From Leishmania martiniquensis (Eukaryota > Euglenozoa > Kinetoplastea > Trypanosomatida > Trypanosomatidae): a DNA stretch of 64,000 nucleotides. A program made the translations under genes and the position numbers. The stretch covers positions 285,501 through 349,500 of the forward strand of contig NC_090155.1 in assembly GCF_017916325.1 (NCBI RefSeq), given 5' to 3'. Positions 13,901 to 20,749 of the stretch are shown piece by piece (within the stretch, counting starts at the first letter, position 1; every line of letters begins with the position of its first letter). The notes under the pieces were generated by a model. The model was not told where the DNA came from, made no database searches, and worked only from the letters and a program-made list of their open reading frames with translations.

Positions 13901-13962
13901 TTAGCGAGCATGAGAGCGTAGAGATTGCGATAGAGGACAACTGTGTGCCGGGAGAGCATTAG
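1981..13962 (+). CDS. Giant multidomain protein kinase (cNBD, PAS, histidine-kinase-like, receiver-like, STE kinase)
   Basis: About 3993 residues, starting at the first ATG after the acceptor at 1922-1923. Residues 1 to about 1980 are Ser/Ala/Gly-rich and low-complexity. Residues about 1985-2105 form a cyclic-nucleotide-binding-like domain (FYGEMEM, then RSR at 2067-2069). A second begins near 2107, is broken by about 290 low-complexity residues, and resumes near 2456 (GQLVGETEF). A PAS domain spans about 2825-2940. Next comes a histidine-kinase-like core: paired helices, an N-box-like LLLSDAL (Asp3076 where Asn is usual), and a G-box-like end near 3384-3430 (LGGVVYGF ... VRVELPLL). A receiver-like domain follows at about 3455-3575 (ADNN at 3461, Asp3506, Lys3564). 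The C-terminal kinase (about 3607-3873) has GKGTFG, Lys3636, HGD at 3728-3730, DFG at 3748 and APE at 3772, and resembles STE11/MEKK kinases. The catalytic Lys and Asp residues are present, so activity is plausible. No phosphoacceptor His is visible, so the two-component part is probably degenerate. The protein ends in an acidic tail. Confidence 0.85.
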   Translation: MSDVSSSSSSSSDDDIFTRRVELQQQQQCSVRFSSSGATASGSSAADDEVAYVRKSGPSRTVATTGAHSPLPTAETAVLSERFSAAPLLPSPCSASAAKMTPGELLEQQRGHPSSISTCGSPLEGQPPRRSSSQKQRASWHSVNTGDLGAVPPALTSSNMLSASPGAGSGGLHRNRSRRRYPQGKAAASSRAVSQFSASSRASNVNARLLSDEAYLDMFHIPALIAQLSLSLMAAKPIDPRAFARDWLADRLVSEEDEDDENTIGEGGSMESGSGVLEVASQALQSDTPVLTRSTELPSSASVAFLDSGRAMGSSVSGRGATRSRSAEASWRQHRSERYSHQRCRTDISGDEEGSVKAASAAAVHGQENKADTVIGRAASVGRASRSTLSLRLSRPSSSTYSQQVPRKQNAVDRQEQRKARKSISALAPSQQCGTRRIGNVARSRKHKALAPRRGANVSASGSSSRYGSLLTALAPRPAEASEHSDARASRRTSSRSRQRNEERKRTAMAAPRSLPPTPEASSPSSSSSRSTLDTPGSDGVEWAPVELRSRRTTIAGSSSSVDVDPSSSPAKQPMEGESSISTETPPAPHKTTRGGQEICTSVASARIAEAAVAPVPASVLADPAGLLKSNSYAGDRQTGGEGAFASPLQRDFTPLPSEASDSTITSSAGLLGGNAHAHPIPAVQQQRRDENRLAVVTADAAGQVHNEARHASGGSPRPVAVGSPTSCSEDSAAKRGAVEEELASNDRNADEVREADRHSSSTIAGKSEPAKGVTGEEEEETADGVAAAVEGDSDPGDGGDVGFAMFAPILGVDATTNEVIDYREAGAAPSSPSALSAPTGGAGVLQPSAAASVGGGGGGGGHLAQTHASIAVASPSGLPPYTMRPLSSTFNVLPTPMLSDFVGAGGLTNTSFGRRGVPNSSFGRRPAYMASAAGRYADPAAGTTTGGSSPPSPFITPHAPIDLPMRVGDGDVADGEAVASLQLVGFPKLNANLTAGLIGSGAGVRTSGSAFVVRESTPMSERKTVQDNDATDAKAVAPSAFCQAAGLHGSTDSARNEALLPAKDTMGPAAALASAPSPLSAAMKLESARRLGKLLDQLPAAKYAAAIVFLEGLLSSSGGSSDAAGTPESASISVMATIGDASNRSRGLLNMTSTVTDTTLGGLGLSDDGSSPLVGLHTAGRPWSMTLGHERSPTGRVPSFAHLVTSGSGQAPAVATNGINEDGAGVGGGLSRVPEDGQWKSVSKAGSASVEALVRDALSQSVLRSLPPTHEEVAGSGPSLSSRADVTGWAAYDSTSGGMLRAPSSTRLESTHGERFTNTVTCTARVGSLQASSPLLGVHGGGSDSFLPHVPPSHSQKSNFSFYKQSSGTDLSDLRRQPSLPHPPDSDAPAAVLHQRQPQQEQQSIASEATQHHSHSDGTTIPLLPLSRPVSPSSVSDRNLASMAAFVHGRRITDTAAPSDLAATPRTDTGELAAPMHSTARPATAADVLEGNSSEENNEKLTSSHQGLTAHMGSRTTAKRFRATDAAAVTTESSMTVSPEAPKCMHRQRGNEDSSALPPVKKRGTNYDGVESTSIDAHHCPLQLRGVDPQPTLLLDAADHPIDLHVQPVKSALLLSSSTPSGSPPLEELLLPVSTELAANSGGEGAGSQGADGYSRDCQRRQRSHSLPASNVSATSASRHPLDTFECPQASDSDLKANTRVGPRRQGLGSSVANTLAAPAEECSEVVRWGSNASDSPSLPLPPQHPRCAQEESEFEDVDLGATLRMAVVLAAAAGTQPAPALYRTEMNEEGCMSGHAISNGIADKAADLALVSGSSIEATAPLASAHATEECSSPPPPNESYVGDPLAANARQNTAAVDGHNDCTLQGVVQGSGADIDHASLPSPHTASWPHTHSGPATCSAEVSLGAVSTTSPAIAAVGVTTVGAFLDTPLTAMGPPSTLEASTRSAPRLLPPLVTSSVAVAMNSFFSREDKVAPEELEAVREVVAHYDAFAALDETQLEALVRTMTRTELQRGATVVCEGDSTLGQLLLIVSGKVAISRKGVVTRTLARGQFYGEMEMSYHVERSRVTLTAATPTVVLYALQKVDYQKLVIHEKDARRYMFLQYVNECVLFKGLSPHIKMRLADSFRVCRLRQGAKLTEQSAPVEWMYLLMSGSVCMAYRAPSCISGETSDLLVSKRSAASQEDVRHMTATSYSFSHLAGSTFSEGLMSSVASAAAASTVAGTSVTRCGTAPNGNNVSRSSSLTPLAVTLQIPSATVLLSPAAAASSTTSAPQPESAGEGAPFLDEASKGSPLMSLLSPSPGASAAMQRPPQLLQPPAAKRPYGSSQGRSGDHLEEPGVADGPPQSLSLYTRRRRRKGQHDCSASSWQGSPLPFTSSVGSLDAHGNQPPSPLVVPASLQQSANTLLDNTIHANAASTPTTCLLSAAVTRAGAVGGNDAIASGGNNSNTISSGNAVVLVVERSKGQLVGETEFMFKCKGLFTAVATAPVQAARISRLHFEAIMNRSVVEEMKRSMLLNPDYYFFELTVPEELKEDMRRMLFRLNVGPAARRRHRLSQKQLPRHSVTDADGAMPGPRTRGGAVGENRESKGVGRPLGHHTALSRRISRGHYQTPLMGSINGGAGGSSNGPNAAIYGSGSTTPRTLPPASIARAHNSGREHDDSRHSQTGSGWLHPGHCRFRTTPREPNPTMARPSAEKVIVGSNDATGMEPSTSRYLAAPTVSEGPSFAAEVAAKSAGEDASSLTPLPSAATGDVDGARDRDSSSDGSRNRHSRATARHTTTGWRTSFTKHSSTTTSRRRHVSTRGEIVFSGSRNLYRFSAEAMSINESIMIAVVVDGTIIRWNSVAQSVTGFAPFEAIGKSIFDFIISDDGRQHMRDTLAVAARYAGKWEQYSLHGLKEQRIFPFRQNTGLYQVGLALSVIPSNYAKTAEVLLLIGREGKYRAANTYAADVAKWLEGSLKPQLRQFQRRMAQIESHGWQLTAEDALQVRGNLDACMSMVEQFTKFSLLNMEVVSQSWRPVRVPALLRRFAVEAMAFARQQQHEYYCNIDLVEPKVEVFLDAPQVLAVLRLLLSDALQCPNVDDDGNVIVAHSELRVTVVEPQDTNQVPLSIGSPAGRVSGSSSGVGRPVGLLAPSSTSFTVPSEIHSGSPTADGQRNMAAPTPTPAKTSYPVIYTPVSAANSNDATPLAPASASPLPEAAAKVDYSPSRSLPRGHPPQPHGTQTARPDHRYDSPLITLVSESNLGNGGHAQGGVVDSSPTTVAAGPAPGSTASSGTGVRGFTSAPIPNTLTATLRRIRFELRDDGPTIPCLQHRDTRASERTHGDALSESTSVDDTAADKPTSPKSTSHTSERVFEGLGGGGEPGTGLDVSRKSLTLTAASARRGAELEQVEKILADLGGVVYGFTRPEAPGNVVRVELPLLVVPGSTDDGRDDENGGSGGGAAAPLSSATRTFTVIVADNNRLHQQQLCRVLWARQHAVVPVTSFRELGRKLEMNTADILLIDPLHIDIVSDDYESLLGDDPFDDIRILSTRLALVVMASDFSDWRVQKLLKRHAVVELPKVGSGALVHIAMQEAEQLVTEMRDEEERLELIRRTFTNSSAERHKIGKRIGKGTFGDVFEVEDTLTGGKMAMKRMRLHDGLLADEVVQEILAMTTLTHENIIQYFYCEKESDTLLRLYMELAPGGTLRDKIRELPGVPLPFAEIVHHLSCICHGLAYVHEQSYVHGDLKTANLLLGTRNRTKIGDFGTAKHLAPHQLLYTMVGTPQYMAPEVLTADVEQRLGYDFKADIWSLGCIALEMATGSPPFAHVECAQGMGIIKYLTELTETPDLSPLFSGNPLVYEFVKSCLDVDPQSRPTAQELLQFDIFEGAVASQRAERLVRRAEMLHKLNKYAAMRANGGRGSIEKNTVGGNNGRGAAVRNRGNCGSEESEEGEEGDDGNHSSLYDSGLLFSSDDSTAYEDYDDDEENEELSEHESVEIAIEDNCVPGEH

Positions 13963-15211
13963 GAGCACTAATGGGGCCCAGCAGTAGCCCCGCGCGAAGT
14001 GCCCCTCCCCCATCTTCATTTCAGAGGACTCGAAGCACGGTCTGATGGGGAAGCGACAGTGTCCATAACAAAGATGCATGCGGCTGTGTGTATGCACGCA
14101 CGCGTGTATGTTTGCTTGTGTGTGTGTATGGGTGTTTGGGGGAGAGGGGTTGGGACTGAAAGTTTTGCTGGCGCCGTGCGCCTTTCGTTTTTCTGCTGTG
14201 ACTTGTCGATAAGCGCCCGCGGCAGGTCACGGGGGGTGAGTGTTGCATCCTGCCATTGCACTATCTGTGTCTGTGCCATGTCATCTGCTGCTGGTACTTT
14301 ACCCCCTTCCCGCCCCTTGGAGATCGATCTGCTCGGCCGCCCCGTCTCGTTCCTGGCGTCCGCCTTGAAGGCTTCTCCGAATGCTAAGCGACTGTCAATC
14401 TTTCATTGTCCGCGTCACCTTCCCATACAGCCGTGGCGGCGAGCAACATTAATGGGCGGCATACACGCATCGGCATCTCAACAATTTCTTCGCGTAGTTG
14501 ATGATGGAGGCCTCCTTCGCGGCTTCTTTTTTCTTCTCAAACGTTGATGCCGTGGATACTGTTCCCCCCCTCCCTCCACTCTACGTCTCTGCAGGGCATG
14601 TGGCTCTATGCAGAGATGTGTATGGCGGAAGAGGAGAAGGCACAGTGTGTAGAAAATGGGCGATGCCGTTCCCATTTTTAACATCGTTATCTTCGCTGGA
14701 ATGAAAACGCCTCCAATGGCCGGACGGACGGGTAGAGGCGGCAGCGCGTGGCTGAGGCGCGCGCACCAAAGCGGCTGCGGCGAGGACCCTATCTATCCAA
14801 TCCTACCATCTCCCTCTCTCTGTCGCTCTCAAGGGAGTGCAGATCGGCGTAACACTCATAGAGCGGCGAGCGATGAGGCGCGCTTACGCCTGGCGCATTG
14901 AACTCGGTGCTATCCGAACCACAGCGATAGAAGGAGACACGTGCGCGCGCAGAACGCTGACCGGCTCCCCTTCCGTCCTCTCATTCTCTTCCCCCTCCTC
15001 TGATTGCGCTGCCCCTCCTGCAACGCGCCCCCCTCCTCCAGTACAATGGCCACGTCTCTTTCTGGCAACCCTCTTTTTTCTGCTTCCGGCTTGGCCGCGC
15101 AGTAGACCTCGCCGGCCGTTTCCACGCGCGCCATACCTGCCGGCACACACAAACATACACACACAGACACGCACGCAGACGGGCTCAGCGCTGCCCACGA
15201 CTGCTGAAAGA
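13963..15211. other. Intergenic region, kinase to Misato-like gene
   Basis: No protein gene is supported. It contains TG-rich runs near 14100-14140 and a pyrimidine tract at 15071-15090 with AG at 15101-15102, a good candidate acceptor for the next gene. The downstream reading frame stays open back to an ATG at 14873, but that extension spans the acceptor tract and has no domain similarity, so I treat it as untranslated. Confidence 0.65.
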
Positions 15212-17338
15212 ATGCTTGGAGAGCGGGAGTTGATTACTTTGGCCTTTGGCAACTACAGCGCTCTCGTGGCCGCGCAGTGGGCAAACGGCACCTCATATTA
15301 TGACGCCTGCCACAGTACCCTGTATTCTGAGTGCTGCAGCGGGGACGTTCTGGGCGGCGGCGGCGGCACGACCAACGGGCGTGTCCGAGTGCCACGTCTT
15401 TTGCTGCTCGACGCCCCCTACGCGAGCGTTTTTGACGACATCGGCGCGTGGGCTCGCAAATACAAAGAGGACGCCGAAATCGACGAAGGCCGTGACCCTG
15501 CGTGCAAGCCCTCCACAGCCTCGCCGGCACCCGCGCTGGGCGGAGGGGCCTCATCATCGTCGTCATGCAGAGCACTCCAGGACAGTGCCGCTGAGGAAGA
15601 GAGCCGTTGGCTCGCCCGTGTGGCCAGCGCCGTCCGGCGTCGCGTCGTTGAGCAACATGGCCTCAGCCACGACGGTAGCAGCAGCAGCAGCAGCGACAAT
15701 GAGGACACTTGGGATGCGGAGGCGGTACAGAACGGCGAGGACGAGTACGCGGCTGCGCATCTGCCCGAGGAAGAGCTTGAAGAGAATGCTGAAAAGAACG
15801 ATGGCCGAAGGCGCGGCGCCGCGGCAAGCCGCCCTCAAGCGCACTGTCCAGCCCGCTTAAGGCGAAGGCTCTTCGATGAGCACAACACCACGGTTCCGTG
15901 GTGGCAGTACATTACCACCGGTCTCGCACCGAACAGCGTCACCTCTGTTAAGCCACTCCAGCACACGGACGCAGCCGGTGATCTACCGGCGCTGCACAGC
16001 TTCGGCTACGGCCTGGCTTACCTTCGCGATAGAGGCAGGTCAGGCGAGGTGATGGACTTCAGCGACGCGCTGCGTCACCAGCTGGAGGCAGCTGATCAGC
16101 TGCAAGGTGTGCAGTGCTTCACCGACGGCGACGGCCTCTTCGGAGGGGCCGCTGCGAACGTGCTCGAGCAGCTGTGGGAGGAAGCGGGCCCCAAGACGCC
16201 GATCGTTAACCTCTGTACCTTTGCACGCATGCCGCAGGTCATAACAGATGTGGCCTACCGCGCTGATATCGCGTTCCGCGAGCGCCGCATGGACGAAGCT
16301 GCACTGAACCAACTGCTCGCCACCCTGCACCTCTCACGTCACCCATCAGTCGTGTACATCCCGGTGCCCATGTCGGAGTGGGACATCTTTTTCGAAGGCG
16401 CCGCAGCCGCCGCGTCGCCCACCGAATCGCCGAAGTGGCTGCGAGATGACCGGGCGACGGCGCAGCTGCTAGCGGCTGTCGTGGACACTGCTCTTTACGG
16501 GCTCCGAGACGGTAGCCGTGCCAGTGGAGCCTCGTCGGGCGGCCCGCTGTGCTACATGGACGAGTGGTGCCGCGTGGTGCGACCAGCGCCGTCGCTGCGG
16601 GTGGCGGTTGCAATGGGTGCGCTACCACAGCCCGTTTCAGCCGCGTCGGAGCTGTGGGAATTTTTGCAAGCAAACCCACTCCTGCCGGGTGTGCCGCCTC
16701 TCGACGAACGCGTCACTCGTGCGAAAGACAGCGCCGAGGCAGACGCCACCTCTGAGAAGACGCGGCTGCAGGCCAGATTCTTTTCGCTGACGCACAGCAT
16801 GTCGACCTATCCGCCTGCCCACGCTTCTGGTCAAGTACTTGGCCACGCAGTCAGCCTGCGCGGCGCTGGACGCCTACCGGCGACGGTGTACCCGGCGCGT
16901 GAGGCCATGCTGCGCTATGGCCTACCTCTTCGCACGTCCACCTATCTGCCGCTCTTGACGGAGGTCAGCTACCCGATCTCCGGCACCTTCCCGATGGAGC
17001 TCCTCTTTGCCGACCCCTCTGCTGCGGTGAAGACTCTGCGTAGAGGGAAGGGGGGCGGCGACGGCGATGGTATCGCCTCGCTGCGCAATGCTGTGCAGAG
17101 CGTGGATGTCGGGGCCCATGTGCTGAGCACGTATGCCACCGCACCGATGCTGCGCGGTATGAACACGAAGGCGCAAGCGGCACTGCGGTATAAGATGGAC
17201 CGCTACTGCGACGCCTACGTAATGGAGAGGGATGATTGGCGTGAGGCACTCGAGGAGGGGCTGGCGCTCTTCGATGACTATCACCACGCGCCCCTGTCGA
17301 ACGCCGAAGACAGCAGCGGCGATGACTACGACGCTTGA
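15212..17338 (+). CDS. Misato/DML1-like tubulin-fold protein
   Basis: 708 residues. The N-terminus (ELITLAFGNYSALVAAQW, residues 6-23) matches the start of the Misato/DML1 family, where a tubulin/FtsZ-like segment begins the same way. A second family hallmark lies at about 304-325: TDGDGLFGG followed by a helix (VLEQLWEE), corresponding to the Misato pattern in which an Asp/Gly-rich loop precedes a helix. In animals and yeast these proteins affect mitochondrial distribution and morphology and, in flies, chromosome segregation. The role here is inferred from the family. The protein is longer than animal Misato because of acidic low-complexity insertions (about residues 90-220). The ATG at 15212 is 109 bases after the acceptor-like AG at 15101-15102 and directly begins the conserved segment, so I prefer it to the ATG at 14873. 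The next gene encodes a tubulin-modifying-type enzyme. Confidence 0.8.
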   Translation: MLGERELITLAFGNYSALVAAQWANGTSYYDACHSTLYSECCSGDVLGGGGGTTNGRVRVPRLLLLDAPYASVFDDIGAWARKYKEDAEIDEGRDPACKPSTASPAPALGGGASSSSSCRALQDSAAEEESRWLARVASAVRRRVVEQHGLSHDGSSSSSSDNEDTWDAEAVQNGEDEYAAAHLPEEELEENAEKNDGRRRGAAASRPQAHCPARLRRRLFDEHNTTVPWWQYITTGLAPNSVTSVKPLQHTDAAGDLPALHSFGYGLAYLRDRGRSGEVMDFSDALRHQLEAADQLQGVQCFTDGDGLFGGAAANVLEQLWEEAGPKTPIVNLCTFARMPQVITDVAYRADIAFRERRMDEAALNQLLATLHLSRHPSVVYIPVPMSEWDIFFEGAAAAASPTESPKWLRDDRATAQLLAAVVDTALYGLRDGSRASGASSGGPLCYMDEWCRVVRPAPSLRVAVAMGALPQPVSAASELWEFLQANPLLPGVPPLDERVTRAKDSAEADATSEKTRLQARFFSLTHSMSTYPPAHASGQVLGHAVSLRGAGRLPATVYPAREAMLRYGLPLRTSTYLPLLTEVSYPISGTFPMELLFADPSAAVKTLRRGKGGGDGDGIASLRNAVQSVDVGAHVLSTYATAPMLRGMNTKAQAALRYKMDRYCDAYVMERDDWREALEEGLALFDDYHHAPLSNAEDSSGDDYDA

Positions 17339-18049
17339 GTAACAGATAAAGAGAGAGGGCAAGAGACGAGCCTCAGCACGCTGCTGTGCTGCCCATCGTC
17401 GTGCATGTGCCTCGGCAGTGTTTCCGTCATGTCGTCCCCGCGACTTTGAGGCGACTCAGGTAAAGATTATCCCCTAAGTAAGCAATGATGCGAAGAGGAG
17501 GAGGACGGGAAGGGAGCAGAGGGGGGGTGCCGCGTGGTGTGAAGAGCGAGGCGTACATCCATATGGAACAAAAGGGGGGGGGGCAGGAAAGAGCTGCCTT
17601 CGCTCCCTTTTCGTGTTGTCGTCTCACCCTCATGACCACTAGCCTCTGCCACCTCCCTCCCTCCCCCCTTTGCACCTTCTTTAGGTCGACGCGGTGAGAG
17701 GAGAAGAGCACCATCAGGTTCGAAACACACTCCTTATTCGCGCACTGAGTGGGAGGGTATCCTGTGATGGTGCACCCGGTTTTCGCCGTCGAAAGGGAGA
17801 CAGCGAGAGCGTGGGAAAGAGGCACAGCCAAGTCCGACATCCAGGCAACTGTTGCCTCGCTGTGTGGCAGTGGGCAACCGACTCGGCATGCATGCTTGTT
17901 TGCTTGACAAAAGCTACTCACCGATTGTATCTTATGCACCCCAGCCCACCTCGCTCGGCTTTCCCTCCGCCTCGCGGGCACCCACTCCCTCTCGGTCACC
18001 TCTACGTGTAGATCCTCTCCCGTCACGCCGTACGCCCTTACATAGATAT
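17339..18049. other. Intergenic region, Misato-like to TTL-like gene
   Basis: No gene is supported. A C/T-rich stretch at about 17938-18005 ending in TGTAG (AG at 18010-18011) is the likely trans-splice acceptor for the downstream gene. An in-frame ATG at 17888 lies upstream of this acceptor and is therefore disfavoured as a start. Confidence 0.6.
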
Positions 18050-20254
18050 ATGTCTGCTGGGGGAGTCGATCTGGAAGTGACAGGGAGCTTCGTCGCACCT
18101 CCTTCTCACCTCAAATGCAGTGGCGGCGACGTCGCGATGGCTGTTCGGCGCGCACGATGTGTGCTGGAGCCGTTTCTCACGTCGCCGAGTGTCGTGCTAG
18201 ACCCCTCCGCTGCTGCATCAGTGGACGAGAACGCTGGCCTCACCTCAACGGACGTTTACCTCATCGACTCTCCGTACGAGCAGCGCCGCCCCTCTCTCGC
18301 ATTCGTGCCGTACGACAGGCCGGCGGCCGGCGATGAACGTCACTCCAGCCGCAAGGGAGCGGAAAAGGGCAGCGCGATGATGCATGCCGATGTCCTGGTT
18401 CGACCAGAGAGGCTTCCTTCCCGTATCCTGGACGATGTTCTCGGCGGAAGTCATGGAGGCGACCCGGCGGCCGCCTGGCAGAACGATTCGAAGTCACAGC
18501 ATCGGGTCGTTACCCGCTCCCCTACGGGTCCCTACAGCAGGTTAAGCTACGTCATGGACGAGAGCTGCACGCCCTTCACGGCGCTGCTCGCTACCCTTCG
18601 TGCGGCGGGCTTCACCCGCGTCTCGGGCCGTGCGGCGCTTCTCCACAAGACCCATTCGCTCCTCTGGGTGAAGCGCTTGCTGCCGAGCATGGTGGATCAG
18701 CTGCTGGCAGGTCAGCCGCGAGGTTACCGGAAGGTGAACCATTTTCCCGCGACGCACGCGCTCGGCCGAAAAGATAAGCTCTGCGCGCTGCTGAGACGCG
18801 CTGGAGAGCGTTGGCAAGCGGGCAGCGAGCCTTCGGCGGCCCCGAGCGATGCGCGCACGACGCGCGCGGCGACGTGGGCATCCCTGACTCCTGAAAGCTG
18901 GCTTCTTCCGCAGGAAGCGGAGGCGTGCGTGCGCGCGCTCCGGCAGCCGTCCGTCTCCGCGGCAACCCCGCCTCTCTTCATCGTGAAGCCGACGAACCAG
19001 GCAGGTGGTAACGGTATCTTCCTCATAAGCGGTGGGAGCGAGGCGGCGGTCGCGTCGTTGGCGGCGGCGGTCGGAGGCCTTGGCAGTATCTCCGCTGAGG
19101 AGTCCATCCGCACTTCTTCCGCCGTGGTCCCCGCCCCCGCCACGGAGACGGCGAGGAGCACCTTCATTGTGCAGCGATACATGGCGAACCCCTTTTTGCT
19201 GGACGGCCGCAAGTTCGACCTGCGGCTGTACGTCGTTGTCACTTCCTATGATCCTGTGCGGCTCTACCTCTACCGGGAAGGGCTTGTGCGCATCGCATCC
19301 GCGCCCTACACGCGCACAACTGCAACAGCATCGGCGGCGGCGGTTACAGCGCTCGCCGACGTGTCCGACTTGAGAGCGCATCTGACAAACTTTACTCTGA
19401 GCAAAGGGGCCTTGCCGGTGCCGCCGGCGGAAAGAGACGAAGGCGTGGCCGAGGCCGGTGCGGCAGCCAGTGTACAGGACTTGAAGTGGCCGCTGAGTAG
19501 TCTGGCTGCCTATGTTGCATCGATGGGCTATGACTGGCCTGGTACGTTACAGCGCATTCATGAGCTGCTGCGGCTTGTCTTTCTCTCGGTCACCCCCGAA
19601 GTCCGAGCCGCGATGCGCGCGTCGTTGGCGCGGCGGCTACAGAGCCCTGGCAGCAATGTGGCGCCGTCACCCCCGTCTTTGCCTGCTGCGTCGTTGTGTG
19701 GGGCCGCGAACGGTATATCGCCTTTCTTTGAGACCTTCGGCGTCGATGTGCTCCTCACATTGGACAAGAGCGAGGTCAACTCTCCGGACAATTCGGCAGT
19801 GGTAGCGGCAAGCGCCAGCACGTTGCAGCCGGTGCTACTCGAGGTAAACATTATGCCCTCTCTCAGCACGCACTACTCACTCCTCGACCAGCGCATCAAA
19901 GCCAACTTCATCGCCGACGCGCTGACGCTTGTGGGCCTGATGCCGCCACCGCCCAAAGCGGCTTCCTCCGCGGTTGGCGGTCGGGGCACTGCAAAGGGTG
20001 AACGGAAGTGTTACAACGACCCCTTTCTCGATGGATTGAGCGACCACGAAGCTCTGAATGCGTGTCTGACTACCGAGGAGGAGCACCGGCGCGCGGTCAA
20101 CTTCGCACGCCTCCTTCCGACTCGTGACTCGGCAATGAAGTACAGGGCCCTGATGGAAGTGGCAGAGGGTAGTGTAACGCTGGCGGCAGCACCATCCCGT
20201 CTCGACGCGGTTTTGAGTCGTTGGCTCGCGTCTGCGCCAGGGCGCACATCCTGA
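18050..20254 (+). CDS. Tubulin-tyrosine-ligase-like (TTLL) family protein
   Basis: 734 residues from the ATG at 18050. It carries the ATP-grasp features of the TTL/TTLL family in the right order: an ATP-binding segment FIVKPTNQAGGNGI with Lys313; an FDLRLYVV strand with Lys388, Asp390 and Arg392; the HLTNFTLSK loop near 444; FFETFGVDVLL near 558; and the metal-binding end LLEVNIMPSL with Glu598 and Asn600. TTLL enzymes ligate Tyr, Glu or Gly to tubulin tails, and most long members are polyglutamylases. Which reaction applies here cannot be told by eye. About 250 residues precede the catalytic core and are poorly conserved in appearance. The core is interrupted by Ala/Ser-rich loops, typical of trypanosomatid proteins. 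The neighbouring Misato-like gene is also tubulin-related. Likely site of action is the flagellar or subpellicular microtubules (inference). Confidence 0.88.
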   Translation: MSAGGVDLEVTGSFVAPPSHLKCSGGDVAMAVRRARCVLEPFLTSPSVVLDPSAAASVDENAGLTSTDVYLIDSPYEQRRPSLAFVPYDRPAAGDERHSSRKGAEKGSAMMHADVLVRPERLPSRILDDVLGGSHGGDPAAAWQNDSKSQHRVVTRSPTGPYSRLSYVMDESCTPFTALLATLRAAGFTRVSGRAALLHKTHSLLWVKRLLPSMVDQLLAGQPRGYRKVNHFPATHALGRKDKLCALLRRAGERWQAGSEPSAAPSDARTTRAATWASLTPESWLLPQEAEACVRALRQPSVSAATPPLFIVKPTNQAGGNGIFLISGGSEAAVASLAAAVGGLGSISAEESIRTSSAVVPAPATETARSTFIVQRYMANPFLLDGRKFDLRLYVVVTSYDPVRLYLYREGLVRIASAPYTRTTATASAAAVTALADVSDLRAHLTNFTLSKGALPVPPAERDEGVAEAGAAASVQDLKWPLSSLAAYVASMGYDWPGTLQRIHELLRLVFLSVTPEVRAAMRASLARRLQSPGSNVAPSPPSLPAASLCGAANGISPFFETFGVDVLLTLDKSEVNSPDNSAVVAASASTLQPVLLEVNIMPSLSTHYSLLDQRIKANFIADALTLVGLMPPPPKAASSAVGGRGTAKGERKCYNDPFLDGLSDHEALNACLTTEEEHRRAVNFARLLPTRDSAMKYRALMEVAEGSVTLAAAPSRLDAVLSRWLASAPGRTS

Positions 20255-20749
20255 AGCGAGCTCGCCAATGTACCTTTCTGAATCACGAGGGCCTCTAGAG
20301 GGTCAAGCGTCAAGAGTTATGCTTGCTATCGCCTTCCGTTCCTCCCTCATCTCATACACACGCGCACATGCTTCCACTACCCTTCGGCAGAGGCCCTTGT
20401 AAGCGTGAGAGCCCAGAGAGGTAAACGTGATGGGAACGAGAGCGGTGTGACGAGTCCCTTCTGCCGACTGCATTTCGCCTTCCCTTCTCCCCTCCTGCAC
20501 TGTCTCCTCGCCTCTAAGCCCCCCTGACTCTCTCTCTGCGTGTAGCACTACTCGAAACGGGAACTTACACACACACACGCACACCTGCACGCACATCTAT
20601 ACAACATCATTATCCTTCAGCAGACTTCCCCTCCCCCCTCCGCATCACCATCGCTGCCCTCTCACGTGACGTGAGCCAGCCCTCCCCCAACCCTTCATCA
20701 CGCATACATTCACCGGGGAGCGGCGCCATCGTTTGTGACGCGGACTGAA
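20255..20749. other. Intergenic region, TTL-like to coiled-coil gene
   Basis: No gene is supported. CA-rich repeats occur at about 20570-20590 and C/T tracts at about 20625-20705; an AG at 20719-20720 is a possible acceptor for the gene starting at 20750. Confidence 0.6.

Noticed and set aside
13084..14097. 337-codon minus-strand frame opposite the kinase C-terminus
   Set aside because: A shadow of the strongly coding + strand kinase domain with no domain of its own.
14837..15211. N-terminal extension of the Misato-like gene
   Set aside because: It starts with a non-ATG codon (first ATG 14873), spans the likely splice acceptor at 15101-15102 and has no domain similarity; the conserved sequence begins at 15212.
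17715..17730. B-box-like GGTTCGAAAC
   Set aside because: No A box or acceptor stem at suitable distances; treated as chance.
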